Source: Chromatiaceae bacterium (GTDB lineage Bacteria; Pseudomonadota; Gammaproteobacteria; Chromatiales; Chromatiaceae). Taken from it: a DNA stretch of 47,500 nucleotides. How positions within the stretch are numbered: position 1 is the stretch's first letter; each line of letters begins with the position of its first letter. A program made the position numbers and the translations under genes. The stretch covers positions 1 to 47,500 of the forward strand of contig JACKMX010000006.1 in the NCBI GenBank assembly GCA_024235175.1, in the 5' to 3' direction. Below the pieces are notes generated by a model. It was given only the letters and a program-made list of their open reading frames with translations, was not told the origin of the DNA and did no database searches. Shown here piece after piece: positions 8,101-17,531 of this stretch.

Positions 8101-9600
8101 ATGGCTGAAACAGACATCCAGAAGGATCAGGCTGCACAAGCAGGCGAAACCATCGCCCCCGACGAGTTCGCTTCGCTGTTGCAGCAGGAGTTCAAGCCAA
8201 AAACAGAGCGAACCCGCGAAGCGGTGGCGGATGCGGTTCAGACACTTGCCGAACAGGTGCTGAAAGAGAGCGGCGTGGTATCCGACGACGCGGTGGCAAC
8301 CATCGAGGGGATCATCGCCGAAATCGACAAAAAGCTGACTGAGCAGATAAATCTGATCCTGCACCACGAGGATTTCCAGCGCCTCGAAGGCAGCTGGCGT
8401 GGACTGCATCACCTGGTGAACAATACCGAAACCGATGAAATGCTCAAAATCCGGGTGATAAACATCTCCAAGAAGGAGCTGGCCAAGAACCTGAAAAAGT
8501 TCAAGGGCACCGCCTGGGACCAGAGCCCGATCTTCAAAAAGGTTTACGAAGAGGAGTACGGCCTGTTCGGCGGCGAGCCCTTCGGCTGCCTGGTGGGAGA
8601 CTACTATTTCGACAACTCCCCTCCGGATGTCGAGCTGCTCAACGGCATCGCCCAGATCTCCGCTGCATCCCACGCGCCCTTCATCGCCGGTGCGGCGCCG
8701 ACTGTGCTGCAGATGGATTCATGGCAGGAGCTCTCCAACCCGCGCGATCTGACCAAGATCTTCCAGACCCCCGAATACGCATCCTGGCGTTCGCTGCGTG
8801 AGTCCGAGGACTCCCGCTATATCGGGCTGGCCATGCCGCGCTTTCTGTCACGCCTGCCCTACGGTGCCAAAACCGATCCGGTGGAGGAGTTCGACTTTGA
8901 AGAGGACACCAGCGGCTCAGACCACAACAAGTATGCATGGTCCAACTCAGCATTTGCGATGGCGGTGAATATCAACCGGGCCTTCAAGATGTACGGCTGG
9001 ACCACACGCATCCGGGGGGTCGAGTCGGGCGGTGCCGTCGAGGGCCTCCCCACCCACACTTTCCCCACCGATGACGGCGGCGTGGACATGAAATGTCCCA
9101 CAGAGATCGCAATCTCAGACCGCCGTGAGGCCGAGCTCGCGAAGAACGGCTTCATGCCGCTGCTGCATCGCAAGAACTCCGATTTCGCCGCCTTTATCGG
9201 CGCCCAGTCACTGCAGAAACCGGCCGAATACGATGATCCGGACGCCACCGCCAACGCCAATCTGGCAGCCCGGCTGCCGTATCTGTTCGCCAGTTGCCGA
9301 TTCGCCCACTACCTGAAGTGTATCGTGCGCGACAAAATCGGATCATTCAAAGAGCGAAGCGACATGGAGAAGTGGCTCAACAAATGGATCATGAACTACG
9401 TGGAGCCAAATCCGGGATCGGCGTCCGAAGAGGACAAGGCACGCAAGCCACTGGCGGCGGCGCAGGTTGTGGTGGAAGAGGTGGAGGGCAATCCGGGCTA
9501 TTACACCTCGAAATTTTTTCTCAGGCCACATTACCAACTCGAGGGACTGACCGTGTCGCTGCGGCTGGTCTCCAAACTCCCTTCGGAAAAAGCGGGATGA
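8101..9600 (+). CDS. tssC: TssC (VipB), large sheath subunit
   Basis: 499 aa, the normal family length. Recognisable VipB segments are the LEGSWRGLHHLVNNTETDEMLKIR region near residue 98, GEPFGCLVGDYYFDN near 160, APFIAGA, the FLSRLPYG motif and the C-terminal FFLRPHYQLEGLTVSLRLVSKLP. TssC and TssB interlock into the sheath that contracts to drive the Hcp tube. ClpV recycles the contracted form through the N-terminal region of TssC. It is encoded directly after tssB and before hcp. Confidence 0.98.
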   Translation: MAETDIQKDQAAQAGETIAPDEFASLLQQEFKPKTERTREAVADAVQTLAEQVLKESGVVSDDAVATIEGIIAEIDKKLTEQINLILHHEDFQRLEGSWRGLHHLVNNTETDEMLKIRVINISKKELAKNLKKFKGTAWDQSPIFKKVYEEEYGLFGGEPFGCLVGDYYFDNSPPDVELLNGIAQISAASHAPFIAGAAPTVLQMDSWQELSNPRDLTKIFQTPEYASWRSLRESEDSRYIGLAMPRFLSRLPYGAKTDPVEEFDFEEDTSGSDHNKYAWSNSAFAMAVNINRAFKMYGWTTRIRGVESGGAVEGLPTHTFPTDDGGVDMKCPTEIAISDRREAELAKNGFMPLLHRKNSDFAAFIGAQSLQKPAEYDDPDATANANLAARLPYLFASCRFAHYLKCIVRDKIGSFKERSDMEKWLNKWIMNYVEPNPGSASEEDKARKPLAAAQVVVEEVEGNPGYYTSKFFLRPHYQLEGLTVSLRLVSKLPSEKAG

Positions 9601-9630
9601 CAGTGCGTTTAATCACAGGAGGATTACACA

Positions 9631-10119
9631 ATGGCAGTTGACATGTTTATGAAAATTGAGGGCGTCGATGGTGAGAGCACGGACGACAAGCATCAGAAAT
9701 GGATAGAGCTGCTGAGCTTCAGCCACAGCGTCTCCCAACCGACGTCGGGTGTCAGCGCATCCGGCGGAAGAACCGGCGGACGCGCCGATTTCGATGACTT
9801 TCGTGGAGTAAAGACGATTGATAATTCAACGCCTGACCTGAATATCAAGTGCGCCAAGGGTGAACATATCCCCAAGGTCGAGGTCGAGTGCTGTCTGGCT
9901 ACAGGCGACAAGCACACCTTCATGAAGTACACCCTGGAGGATTGCATCGTCACTTCGGTCAGACCGGGTGGTAGCAGCGCGGGCGAAACCAAGCCAACGG
10001 AAGAGCTGACGCTCGCCTACGGCAAGATCAAGTGGGAGTACACCTCCATCGATCACAAAGGCAAACCGGGTGGCAAAACCGACCGGACCTGGAACCTGGA
10101 GAAAAATAAACAGGAGTGA
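9631..10119 (+). CDS. hcp: Hcp (TssD), inner tube protein
   Basis: 162 aa, Hcp1-type. The typical opening MAVDMFMKIEGVDGES is followed by WIELLSFSHSVSQP and the end TEELTLAYGKIKWEYTSID. Hexamer rings of Hcp stack into the tube that is ejected. The start has a strong AGGAGG with 8-nt spacing, the best ribosome-binding site in the operon, in keeping with the high protein demand. A stable hairpin follows the stop codon. Confidence 0.98.
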   Translation: MAVDMFMKIEGVDGESTDDKHQKWIELLSFSHSVSQPTSGVSASGGRTGGRADFDDFRGVKTIDNSTPDLNIKCAKGEHIPKVEVECCLATGDKHTFMKYTLEDCIVTSVRPGGSSAGETKPTEELTLAYGKIKWEYTSIDHKGKPGGKTDRTWNLEKNKQE

Positions 10120-10147
10120 TGCTGCGGCAGAGTACAGGCGCGGTTCG

Positions 10148-10178
10148 GTACGCCATACCCTCGAAAGGTGTGGCGTAC
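10148..10178 (+). promoter_or_regulatory. Stem-loop downstream of hcp
   Basis: GTACGCCATACC (10148-10159), a 7-nt loop and GGTGTGGCGTAC (10167-10178) form a 12-bp stem with one U-G pair. No T-run follows, so it is more likely a 3' mRNA stabiliser or partial attenuator than a full terminator. The inferred effect is a higher hcp message level than the downstream genes. Confidence 0.5.
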
Positions 10179-10201
10179 GCTGAGGAGTCTTTGAACAAGT
10201 C

Positions 10202-10345
10202 ATGAACGATTGCCTGGTAGTCAGGATCGACAATATCTTCGTTGAACTTCTTGCCAATGGCCTTCTATTGGCTGCGATCTTCGCTTTGATCTTGCCCATC
10301 CTGATCACAATTCGATCTGTCCAGAGTTATTCAGAGACTCCCTGA
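10202..10345 (+). CDS. Possible 47-aa single-pass membrane protein
   Basis: An ATG frame in the 265-bp gap between hcp and tagJ encodes 47 residues with one hydrophobic stretch, LLLAAIFALILPILITI (about 21-37), and a short polar tail. The nearest Shine-Dalgarno (AGGAG) is about 14 nt upstream, which is too far for strong initiation. I do not recognise it. It may be chance coding. Confidence 0.2.
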   Translation: MNDCLVVRIDNIFVELLANGLLLAAIFALILPILITIRSVQSYSETP

Positions 10346-10384
10346 CGGACCTCATCAGGCTGGCGGAATACGGGACGACCAGGG

Positions 10385-11194
10385 ATGCAAGCAGAAGAGC
10401 TGTTACGGCAAGGCGATGTGGGGGAGGCGCTGCGGGCGCTTCAGGAATCGGTACGGAGTAAACCGTCTGATCCGCGGCTGCGGGTTTTTCTATTCCAGCT
10501 GCTTTGTGTACGGGGCGAGTGGGAACGCGCACTGAGCCAACTTCAGCTTTCCGGCGAGTTGGATCCGATCAATCTTGCCATGGTTCAGACCTATCGGGAG
10601 GCGGTTCGCTGTGAGCTGTTCCGGCAAAAGGTGTTCAGCGGTGAAAAATCGCCGTTGATTTTCGGAGATCCACCACAGTGGACCGCTTTCATGATCGAGG
10701 CACTGCGACTGCTCGGAGCCGGCGAATACACAAGGTCGGGAGAACTTCGCGACCAGGCTTTCGAACTTGCCCCCGCTATTGCCGGAGAGATTGATGGGCA
10801 GCCTTTTCAGTGGATCGCAGACGCGGACCCCCGGATCGGTCCGGTATTGGAGGCCGTCGTCAACGGGCGCTACTACTGGATACCGATGCAACGGCTGACG
10901 AGGGTGGATATAGAAGCGCCGGTGGATCTGCGTGATATGGTGTGGACTCCGGCTCATCTCACCTTCAGCAACCAGGGTGCTGCGGTCGCATTGATACCCA
11001 CCCGCTATCCAGGCTCGGAAAACAGTACGGATTCGGCGGTTCAACTGGCAAGGCGCACCGACTGGGAGCAGCCGGTGGAGGATTTCTATCTGGGATCTGG
11101 TCAGCGGATGTTCGCCACAGATCGTGATAACTACCCACTCTTGAGCACGCGCCGGATCCTGTTTCATTCCGATGACACCGGCGCAGCCGGCTGA
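10385..11194 (+). CDS. tagJ: TagJ (ImpE/HsiE) sheath accessory protein
   Basis: 269 aa. The N-terminal TPR-like part (AEELLRQGDVGEALRALQESVRSKPSDPRLRVFLFQLLCVRGEWERAL, residues 2-50) and the C-terminal ImpE part (ADADPRIGPVLEAVVNGRYYWIP, then LRDMVWTPAHLTF and ALIPTRYPGSE) fit the family well. In Pseudomonas the HsiE1 protein binds the sheath subunit TssB and ClpV and affects disassembly. It occurs only in some T6SS subtypes. No good Shine-Dalgarno was seen; CCAGGG directly precedes the ATG. The end overlaps a possible early start of tssE. Confidence 0.9.
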   Translation: MQAEELLRQGDVGEALRALQESVRSKPSDPRLRVFLFQLLCVRGEWERALSQLQLSGELDPINLAMVQTYREAVRCELFRQKVFSGEKSPLIFGDPPQWTAFMIEALRLLGAGEYTRSGELRDQAFELAPAIAGEIDGQPFQWIADADPRIGPVLEAVVNGRYYWIPMQRLTRVDIEAPVDLRDMVWTPAHLTFSNQGAAVALIPTRYPGSENSTDSAVQLARRTDWEQPVEDFYLGSGQRMFATDRDNYPLLSTRRILFHSDDTGAAG

Positions 11195-11219
11195 CGGACT
11201 CCGTCGCACAGTGGAGAGT

Positions 11220-11732
11220 ATGGGATCGAAATACCAGGAACAGCTGCAACCCTCGCTGCTCGACCGGCTGACCGATGACGAACCGGGCAAAACGCAGGAG
11301 TCCGCGGAGAGGCGGACGATCTCCATGCGTCGACTGCGCCAGGCGGTGCTGCGCGATCTCTCCTGGCTGCTGAACACGACCAACCTTGCAGCGAGCGAAG
11401 AGTTGGAGGCCTATCCGGAGGTGGAGAGTTCGGTCCTCAATTACGGCTTCGCGGAACTCTCCGGGCATCTTGTAGCCGGCATGGATATATCCAGACTTGA
11501 GCGACTTTTACGTAAGACGGTGCAGGATTTCGAACCGCGGATCCTGCCCAATACGGTGAGAGTCCGCACCTTGGAAAACAAAGATGATGGCAGCCACAAC
11601 CGCCTGATGTTCGAGATCGAGGGTAAGCTGTGGGCGATCCCCACACCATCTCACTTGCTGGTGCGAACCCAGATCGATCTGGAAGAGGGAAGCGTCACCG
11701 TCGCCGATGCATTCGGTTCCGGGCGGAGTTGA
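11220..11732 (+). CDS. tssE: TssE, gp25-like baseplate protein
   Basis: 170 aa from the ATG at 11220, which has GGAG just upstream. An in-frame ATG at 11172 inside tagJ lacks a ribosome-binding site. Family segments are LQPSLLDRLTDDEP at the start, then LNYGFAELSGHLVAGMD and DFEPRILPNTVRVR. The fold resembles phage T4 gp25 of the wedge. The protein ends 4 nt before the tssF start, and the two are probably translated together. Confidence 0.92.
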   Translation: MGSKYQEQLQPSLLDRLTDDEPGKTQESAERRTISMRRLRQAVLRDLSWLLNTTNLAASEELEAYPEVESSVLNYGFAELSGHLVAGMDISRLERLLRKTVQDFEPRILPNTVRVRTLENKDDGSHNRLMFEIEGKLWAIPTPSHLLVRTQIDLEEGSVTVADAFGSGRS

Positions 11733-11736
11733 CCGA

Positions 11737-13611
11737 ATGGACCCCCGCCTGCTCAGATATTACAACCGCGAACTGAAGTTCATGCGCGAAATGGGGGCGG
11801 AATTCAGCAAGGCCTACCCCAAAATCGCCGGGCGTCTCTCGCTGGACGAATTTGAATGCGCGGATCCCTACGTTGAGCGTCTGCTTGAAGGCTTCAGCTT
11901 CCTTGCAGCCCGTGTGCAGCTGAAAATCGACGAAGAGTTTCCGCGCTTTACCCAGCATCTGATGGAGCGGGTCTATCCACACTTTTTAAGCCCCACCCCT
12001 TCGATGATGGTGGTCCAGTTTCATCCGGACCTGACAGATCCTTCACTCGCCGACGGCTTCCCGCTGCCCCGTCATTCGGTGCTGCGCAGCCGGCTGGGCA
12101 AAGGCATTCAGACTGCCTGCGAATATCGCACGGCGCACCAAGTCACCCTTTGGCCAATCCAACTGGAGGGCGCCGATTATCTGCCGACACCAGCCGCTAT
12201 CGGAGCGGCAGGCTTCGGCCGGCAGGCTGGTGCAAAGGCAGCTATCCGGTTTCGTCTAAGCACGACGGCAGGGATCCCTTTCAACAAACTTGCGCTGGAG
12301 AGGCTGTCGCTCTACCTCTCCGGCGGCGTGATCGCAATGCGCGCATTCGAGGCACTTGCCGGTCATGCCACCCGAATCATCCACCGCTGCGGAGATGGAG
12401 AGCGGATAGTCAGTTCCGCCGGCAATGCGCGGCCGGTGCATATTCGGGGAATGGAGGAGGCGGATGCTCTGTTTCCGTATGGGCCTCGCTCCTTCCAGGG
12501 TTACCGCCTGCTGGCTGAGTATTTCGCACTGCCACAACGTTTCCGGTTTATCGAACTTACCGGGCTGAAACCACTCTTTCGGCAGTGCGCAGGCAACTCG
12601 ATAGAATTGTTGGTGCTGCTCAACGAAAACGATCCCGAACTGGAGGAGAGCCTGAGCGAAAACAACTTCTTGCTCAACTGCTCGCCTGCGATAAATCTGT
12701 TCCCGAAAAGAGCCGACCGCATCCACCTGAGTGAGAGTTCAAACGAATACCACGTGATCCCGGACCGCACCCGGCCGATGGATTTTGAGGTGCACAGTGT
12801 AACCGCGGTAAAAGGGTTTGGTAGCAATGTCCAGGAGAGTCAGCGATTTCAGCCGTTTTATCAGGCCAGTGATTCAGGTGCCGCGAACCCGCCTAGAGCC
12901 TACTATGCGCTGCACCGGTTGCCGCGGGTGCTCTCATCCAAACAGCAACGGGAGGGGACCCGCTCGAGCTACATCGGCAGTGAGGTTTTCCTGTCCATTG
13001 TGGATGCGGATGAGGCGCCTCACCAGAGCGACCTGCGGCAGTTGGCGATCAACACGCTCTGCACCAACCGTGATCTGCCGCAATTGATACCGCTGGCGCA
13101 GGCAGGTACCGACTTTACGCTGGAGAGCAGCGCACCTGTAAACAGCATCCGTTGCCTGGGCGCACCGACCAAGCCCCGCCCTTCCAACGCCAGCGGTTCC
13201 ACAGGATGGCGCCTCATCAACCACCTGACTCTGAACTACCTCTCACTGGCCGGCGAAGACACCGAGCAAAGTACCGCAGCGCTGAAAGATCTGCTACGGC
13301 TGTATGCAGACAGCGCAGATGCGTCGATGCGCAAGCAGGTCGATGGGGTGGTATCCATCAGGTCACAACCGGTCAACCGGCGCCTGCCGAGCCCGGGGCC
13401 GATCCTGTTCGGGCGCGGATTGGAAATCACCCTGACCCTGGACGAATCGGGATTCGAAGGCAGCGGCGCTTTTCTGTTCGGTGCGGTAATGGAGCAGTTT
13501 TTTCGTAAATACACCGCGATCAACTCCTTTACGGAGACCGTAATCGCAACACTTGAGCGGGGAGAAATAATGCGATGGCCAGCCAGACTCGGGCTGAGAC
13601 AGACGCTGTAA
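11737..13611 (+). CDS. tssF: TssF, baseplate wedge protein
   Basis: 624 aa starting MDPRLLRYYNRELKFMREMG, the standard TssF (VCA0110/ImpG) N-terminus, so the start at 11737 is chosen over an ATG 30 nt upstream. Other segments are DPYVERLLEGFSFLAARVQLKIDEEFP, HLMERVYPHFLSPTPSM and the C-terminal EQFFRKYTAINSFTET. TssF binds TssG in a 2:1 wedge complex. It overlaps tssG by 37 nt. Confidence 0.96.
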   Translation: MDPRLLRYYNRELKFMREMGAEFSKAYPKIAGRLSLDEFECADPYVERLLEGFSFLAARVQLKIDEEFPRFTQHLMERVYPHFLSPTPSMMVVQFHPDLTDPSLADGFPLPRHSVLRSRLGKGIQTACEYRTAHQVTLWPIQLEGADYLPTPAAIGAAGFGRQAGAKAAIRFRLSTTAGIPFNKLALERLSLYLSGGVIAMRAFEALAGHATRIIHRCGDGERIVSSAGNARPVHIRGMEEADALFPYGPRSFQGYRLLAEYFALPQRFRFIELTGLKPLFRQCAGNSIELLVLLNENDPELEESLSENNFLLNCSPAINLFPKRADRIHLSESSNEYHVIPDRTRPMDFEVHSVTAVKGFGSNVQESQRFQPFYQASDSGAANPPRAYYALHRLPRVLSSKQQREGTRSSYIGSEVFLSIVDADEAPHQSDLRQLAINTLCTNRDLPQLIPLAQAGTDFTLESSAPVNSIRCLGAPTKPRPSNASGSTGWRLINHLTLNYLSLAGEDTEQSTAALKDLLRLYADSADASMRKQVDGVVSIRSQPVNRRLPSPGPILFGRGLEITLTLDESGFEGSGAFLFGAVMEQFFRKYTAINSFTETVIATLERGEIMRWPARLGLRQTL

Positions 13612-14615
13612 GGCTGTTCGACAGCCTGCAGCGGGAATCGTACAGTTTCGATTTTTTCGATGTGATGCGCCGTCTGGAGTGCGCCTATCCCGAAGAACCG
13701 CGGCTGGGCGAGTCGCAGCATGCCGGACGCGAGCCGATTCGGCTGGGGCAGGATCCGACCATGGCCTTCGCCCCTGCAACCCTCTCCTCCTTTCGGCCCC
13801 GAAAGGAGGGCAGGCCGCCCCGGCTCGGTGTCTTTTTTTTCGGTCTGCTCGGCGCCAACGGGCCACTCCCGCTGCATCTGACCGAATACGTGCACGACCG
13901 CCTGTACAACCAACATGACGCCACGCTGGCTGCCTTTCTGGATATATTCCACCATCGTCTGCTGTCGCTTTTCTACCGGGCCTGGGCCAACAGCCAGCCG
14001 GCGGTCAGTTTCGACCGGCCCGACACGGACCGCTTCGGCGACTACCTGGCCTCACTTTTCGGAACCGGCAGTGAGCCGCTTAAGAATCGGGATGCCATGC
14101 CTGATCTGGCAAAACGTTACTATGCAGGACGCCTTGCCGTCCAGGCGCACAACGCTGAGGGACTGCAGGCGATTCTGCAGGATTTCCTCGGGCTGCCGGT
14201 CAGCCTGCAGGAGTTTGCCGGCGAGTGGATGGACCTGCCGGACGGCAGCATCTGCCGCCTGGGTGAATCCACAGAGACCGGCACCCTGGGCTTGACGCTG
14301 ATCCTGGGAGAAAGGATATGGCAGAGTCAACACAAATTCCGCATTCTTGTGGGCGCCCTCGATTTTCAAGACTATCAAAGACTGCTGCCTGGCGGAGTGA
14401 GCCTTCAGCGCCTGATCGCCGTGGTCAGAAACTACCTCGGTGATGAACTGGAATGGGATTTGCGATTGATACTTAAACAGCCGGAGATTCCAGCTCCCAG
14501 TCTCGATGGCGGATGCCAGCTCGGCTGGACGAGTTGGCTGACCCAAGAACCGTTGGGGCGGGATGGCGATGACCTGATCCTGAATCCCGGCCAATTCAAC
14601 CCGAATCTTTCATAA
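13575..14615 (+). CDS. tssG: TssG, baseplate wedge protein
   Basis: 346 aa. The start has GGGGAG upstream and lies inside the end of tssF. The family pattern (VCA0111/ImpH) is visible: the FDSLQRESYSFDFFDVMRRLE start, FFGLLGANGPLPLHLTEYV near 90 and the C-terminal LTLGERIW-like LTLILGERIWQSQHKFRILVG. It forms the wedge with TssF and contacts TssE and TssK. A 161-bp gap follows before tssH, with no convincing terminator. Confidence 0.95.
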   Translation: MASQTRAETDAVRLFDSLQRESYSFDFFDVMRRLECAYPEEPRLGESQHAGREPIRLGQDPTMAFAPATLSSFRPRKEGRPPRLGVFFFGLLGANGPLPLHLTEYVHDRLYNQHDATLAAFLDIFHHRLLSLFYRAWANSQPAVSFDRPDTDRFGDYLASLFGTGSEPLKNRDAMPDLAKRYYAGRLAVQAHNAEGLQAILQDFLGLPVSLQEFAGEWMDLPDGSICRLGESTETGTLGLTLILGERIWQSQHKFRILVGALDFQDYQRLLPGGVSLQRLIAVVRNYLGDELEWDLRLILKQPEIPAPSLDGGCQLGWTSWLTQEPLGRDGDDLILNPGQFNPNLS

Positions 14616-14776
14616 ATTATGCTTGATCTCGCTTGTCTCTTGATTCCACGAGAAATATTTCCTCAGCCGGACGTAGTCACTGATATGCCACTCCTTCGGA
14701 AATTTCCTTGTGAAACCAATATACTGCGCGATATCGGCGCAAATTTATGAAATCTTCGGGTTAGAGGTATTCAGTA

Positions 14777-17524
14777 ATGAGTGAGATAAACCGTGCATCC
14801 CTGTTTGGAAAACTGAACACCCTTGGTTACAAGGCCATCGAAAGCGCGACAGTGTTCTGCAAAATGCGGGGCAATCCCTATGTCGAGCTCTGCCACTGGA
14901 TCCACCAGATCCTGCAACTGCAGGATTCAGATCTACACCGTATTATCCGGCAGTTCAATATCGAACCCTCCCGCCTGGCAAAGGATATCACCGAGGCACT
15001 GGACCGGCTGCCACGGGGTTCCACATCGATTTCGGACCTCTCCTCGCACGTAGAGGAGGCTACCGAGCGGGGCTGGGTTTACGGCACCCTGATGTTCGGC
15101 GACTTCCAGGTCCGCAGCGGTTACCTGATGGTGGGCATACTGAAGACCAACAGCCTGCGCAATGCGCTGTATCGAATTTCCGAAGAGTTCAAAAAGATCA
15201 GCGTCGACCGGCTGAGCGACCGTTTCGCCGAGGTGGTGGAGGGGTCGCCGGAAGCAGCCATGCATGCGAACGATGGATTTCAAGTGGGCGGCGGCGCGGC
15301 CCCCGGTGAGGCCAGCGGAGCCATGGCACCTGCCCAGATGGGCAAACAACAGGCTCTTCGTCAGTTTTCTGTGGACCTCACCGAGCGGGCCCGGAATAAC
15401 GAGATAGATCCGATCGTCGGACGCGACCAGGAGATACGCCAGATCGTCGATATCCTGATGCGGCGCCGGCAGAACAACCCGATTCTCACCGGCGAGGCCG
15501 GCGTCGGAAAAACCGCCGTGGTCGAGGGCTTTGCACTGCACATAGCCCGCGGCCAGGTACCTCCTCCGTTGCGGGATGTCACGCTGCGAGTGCTTGACGT
15601 CGGACTGCTGCAGGCCGGCGCCAGTATGAAGGGTGAGTTCGAAAATCGCCTGAAGCAGGTGATCGAGGAGGTGCAATCCTCGGAGAGCCCGATTATCCTC
15701 TTCATCGACGAAGCCCACACCTTGATCGGCGCAGGAGGCAGCGCCGGTACCGGCGATGCAGCCAACCTGCTGAAACCGGCCCTGGCCCGTGGAACCCTTC
15801 GCACCATCGCCGCCACCACCTGGGCTGAGTACAAAAAATATATCGAAAAGGACCCCGCCCTGACCCGCCGTTTCCAGGTGATTCAGGTCGACGAACCAGA
15901 TGAGAGGCGGGCATTGCAGATGATGCGCGGCATGTCGTCCACGCTGGAGGCGCACCACAAGGTGCAGATTCTGGACGAGGCTTTGGAGGCTTCTGTCAGG
16001 CTCTCCCACCGCTACATTCCCGCGCGCCAGCTGCCTGACAAATCGGTCAGTCTGCTCGATACCGCGTGCGCCCGGGTTGCCATCAGCCAGTTTGCGGTTC
16101 CGGCAGCTGTGGAGGACAGCCAGCGCCGGATGGAGGCGCTTGAGACTGAACTGAAGATCATTGAAAAAGAGAAGGCGATCGGGGTCGAAATCCGCGACCG
16201 GGAGACCGCGGGGCGTGAGAACCTGGAGCAGGAGCGCATCCGCCTGGAGAGCCTGCAGACGCGCTGGGAGGCGGAGAAAGCGCTGGTTGCCGATATCCTG
16301 GATATTCAAAGCCAGCTCAGGGGTGACAAGGCAATGGCAGACGGCGAAACGGTGGAAGCGCCACCGGAAGAGGCCGCTGAGGTTGACGCAAATAAAGCAG
16401 CTGCGCCCGCTGATGCAGGCGAAAGCAAAGCGCAAGCAGAGCCGTTGCTGCAACGGCTGACCCAACTGCAGGGAGACCTGGCCAAACTGCAACAGGAGGA
16501 GCCTCTGATTCTTGCCAGTGTTGACGGGCAGGCAGTTGCATCCGTGGTTGGCGACTGGACCGGTATACCTGTGGGGCGCATGGTCAGGGACGAGATCGAA
16601 ACCCTGCTCAATCTTTCCGCGACACTTGGCAAACGGGTTATAGGTCAGGATCACGCCCTGACGATGATCGCTAAACGGGTGCAGACCTCCCGCGCCAGCC
16701 TGGACAATCCCAATAAACCGATCGGCGTGTTTATGCTCTGCGGTCCCTCCGGCGTTGGCAAAACCGAAACCGGCCTGGCACTTGCCGAGGCGCTTTACGG
16801 TGGCGAGCAGAACGTCATCACCATCAATATGAGCGAATTTCAGGAGGCTCACACGGTCTCCACACTTAAGGGCGCCCCGCCCGGATACGTCGGCTACGGG
16901 GAGGGCGGCGTATTGACCGAAGCGGTGCGGCGCAAGCCTTACAGCGTGATCCTGCTGGACGAAGTGGAGAAAGCCCATCCCGATGTTCACGAGATCTTCT
17001 TCCAGGTATTCGACAAGGGCTGGATGGAGGATGGAGAGGGTCGCCACATTGACTTCAAGAACACTCTGATTCTCCTGACATCCAATACCGGCACTGAGCT
17101 GATCGACAGTCTCTGCAAGGATCCGGAACTGATGCCGCAGCCCGATGCAATCGCCCGTTCGCTGCGCGATCCACTGCTGAAAGTGTTCCCGGCGGCGCTG
17201 CTGGGACGGCTGGTGGTAATCCCGTATTACCCGTTGAGCGACCAGATGCTGGCACTCATCATCAGGCTGCAGCTTGGGCGCATTCAGGCGCGGATAAAGG
17301 AGAACCATGCAATTCCCTTCAGTTATGAGGAGGCAGTGGTCGACCTTATCAGCAGTCGCTGTACTGAGGTGGAAAGTGGTGCCAGAATGGTGGACGCCAT
17401 TTTGACCAACACACTGCTGCCCGAGATCAGCCGCCACGTCCTGATGGAGAAAATGGAGGGGCGGGAGACAATGAAGATCCATATCGGTGTGGAGAACGAT
17501 GAATTCAAATATCTGTTCGACTGA
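14777..17524 (+). CDS. clpV: TssH (ClpV) AAA+ ATPase, sheath recycling
   Basis: 915 aa, a hexameric double-ring unfoldase of the cytoplasm. The N-domain (1 to about 160) is followed by the first AAA module with Walker A GEAGVGKT (near 239) and Walker B ILFIDEAHTLIG. A coiled-coil middle domain spans about 430-570, with an unusual Ala/Pro/Glu-rich insert around 520-550. The second module has Walker A GPSGVGKTETG (near 656) and VILLDEVEKAHPD. The ClpV-type N-domain and the setting separate it from ClpB. It extracts TssC from contracted sheaths. Confidence 0.97.
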   Translation: MSEINRASLFGKLNTLGYKAIESATVFCKMRGNPYVELCHWIHQILQLQDSDLHRIIRQFNIEPSRLAKDITEALDRLPRGSTSISDLSSHVEEATERGWVYGTLMFGDFQVRSGYLMVGILKTNSLRNALYRISEEFKKISVDRLSDRFAEVVEGSPEAAMHANDGFQVGGGAAPGEASGAMAPAQMGKQQALRQFSVDLTERARNNEIDPIVGRDQEIRQIVDILMRRRQNNPILTGEAGVGKTAVVEGFALHIARGQVPPPLRDVTLRVLDVGLLQAGASMKGEFENRLKQVIEEVQSSESPIILFIDEAHTLIGAGGSAGTGDAANLLKPALARGTLRTIAATTWAEYKKYIEKDPALTRRFQVIQVDEPDERRALQMMRGMSSTLEAHHKVQILDEALEASVRLSHRYIPARQLPDKSVSLLDTACARVAISQFAVPAAVEDSQRRMEALETELKIIEKEKAIGVEIRDRETAGRENLEQERIRLESLQTRWEAEKALVADILDIQSQLRGDKAMADGETVEAPPEEAAEVDANKAAAPADAGESKAQAEPLLQRLTQLQGDLAKLQQEEPLILASVDGQAVASVVGDWTGIPVGRMVRDEIETLLNLSATLGKRVIGQDHALTMIAKRVQTSRASLDNPNKPIGVFMLCGPSGVGKTETGLALAEALYGGEQNVITINMSEFQEAHTVSTLKGAPPGYVGYGEGGVLTEAVRRKPYSVILLDEVEKAHPDVHEIFFQVFDKGWMEDGEGRHIDFKNTLILLTSNTGTELIDSLCKDPELMPQPDAIARSLRDPLLKVFPAALLGRLVVIPYYPLSDQMLALIIRLQLGRIQARIKENHAIPFSYEEAVVDLISSRCTEVESGARMVDAILTNTLLPEISRHVLMEKMEGRETMKIHIGVENDEFKYLFD

Positions 17525-17531
17525 TAGATAA

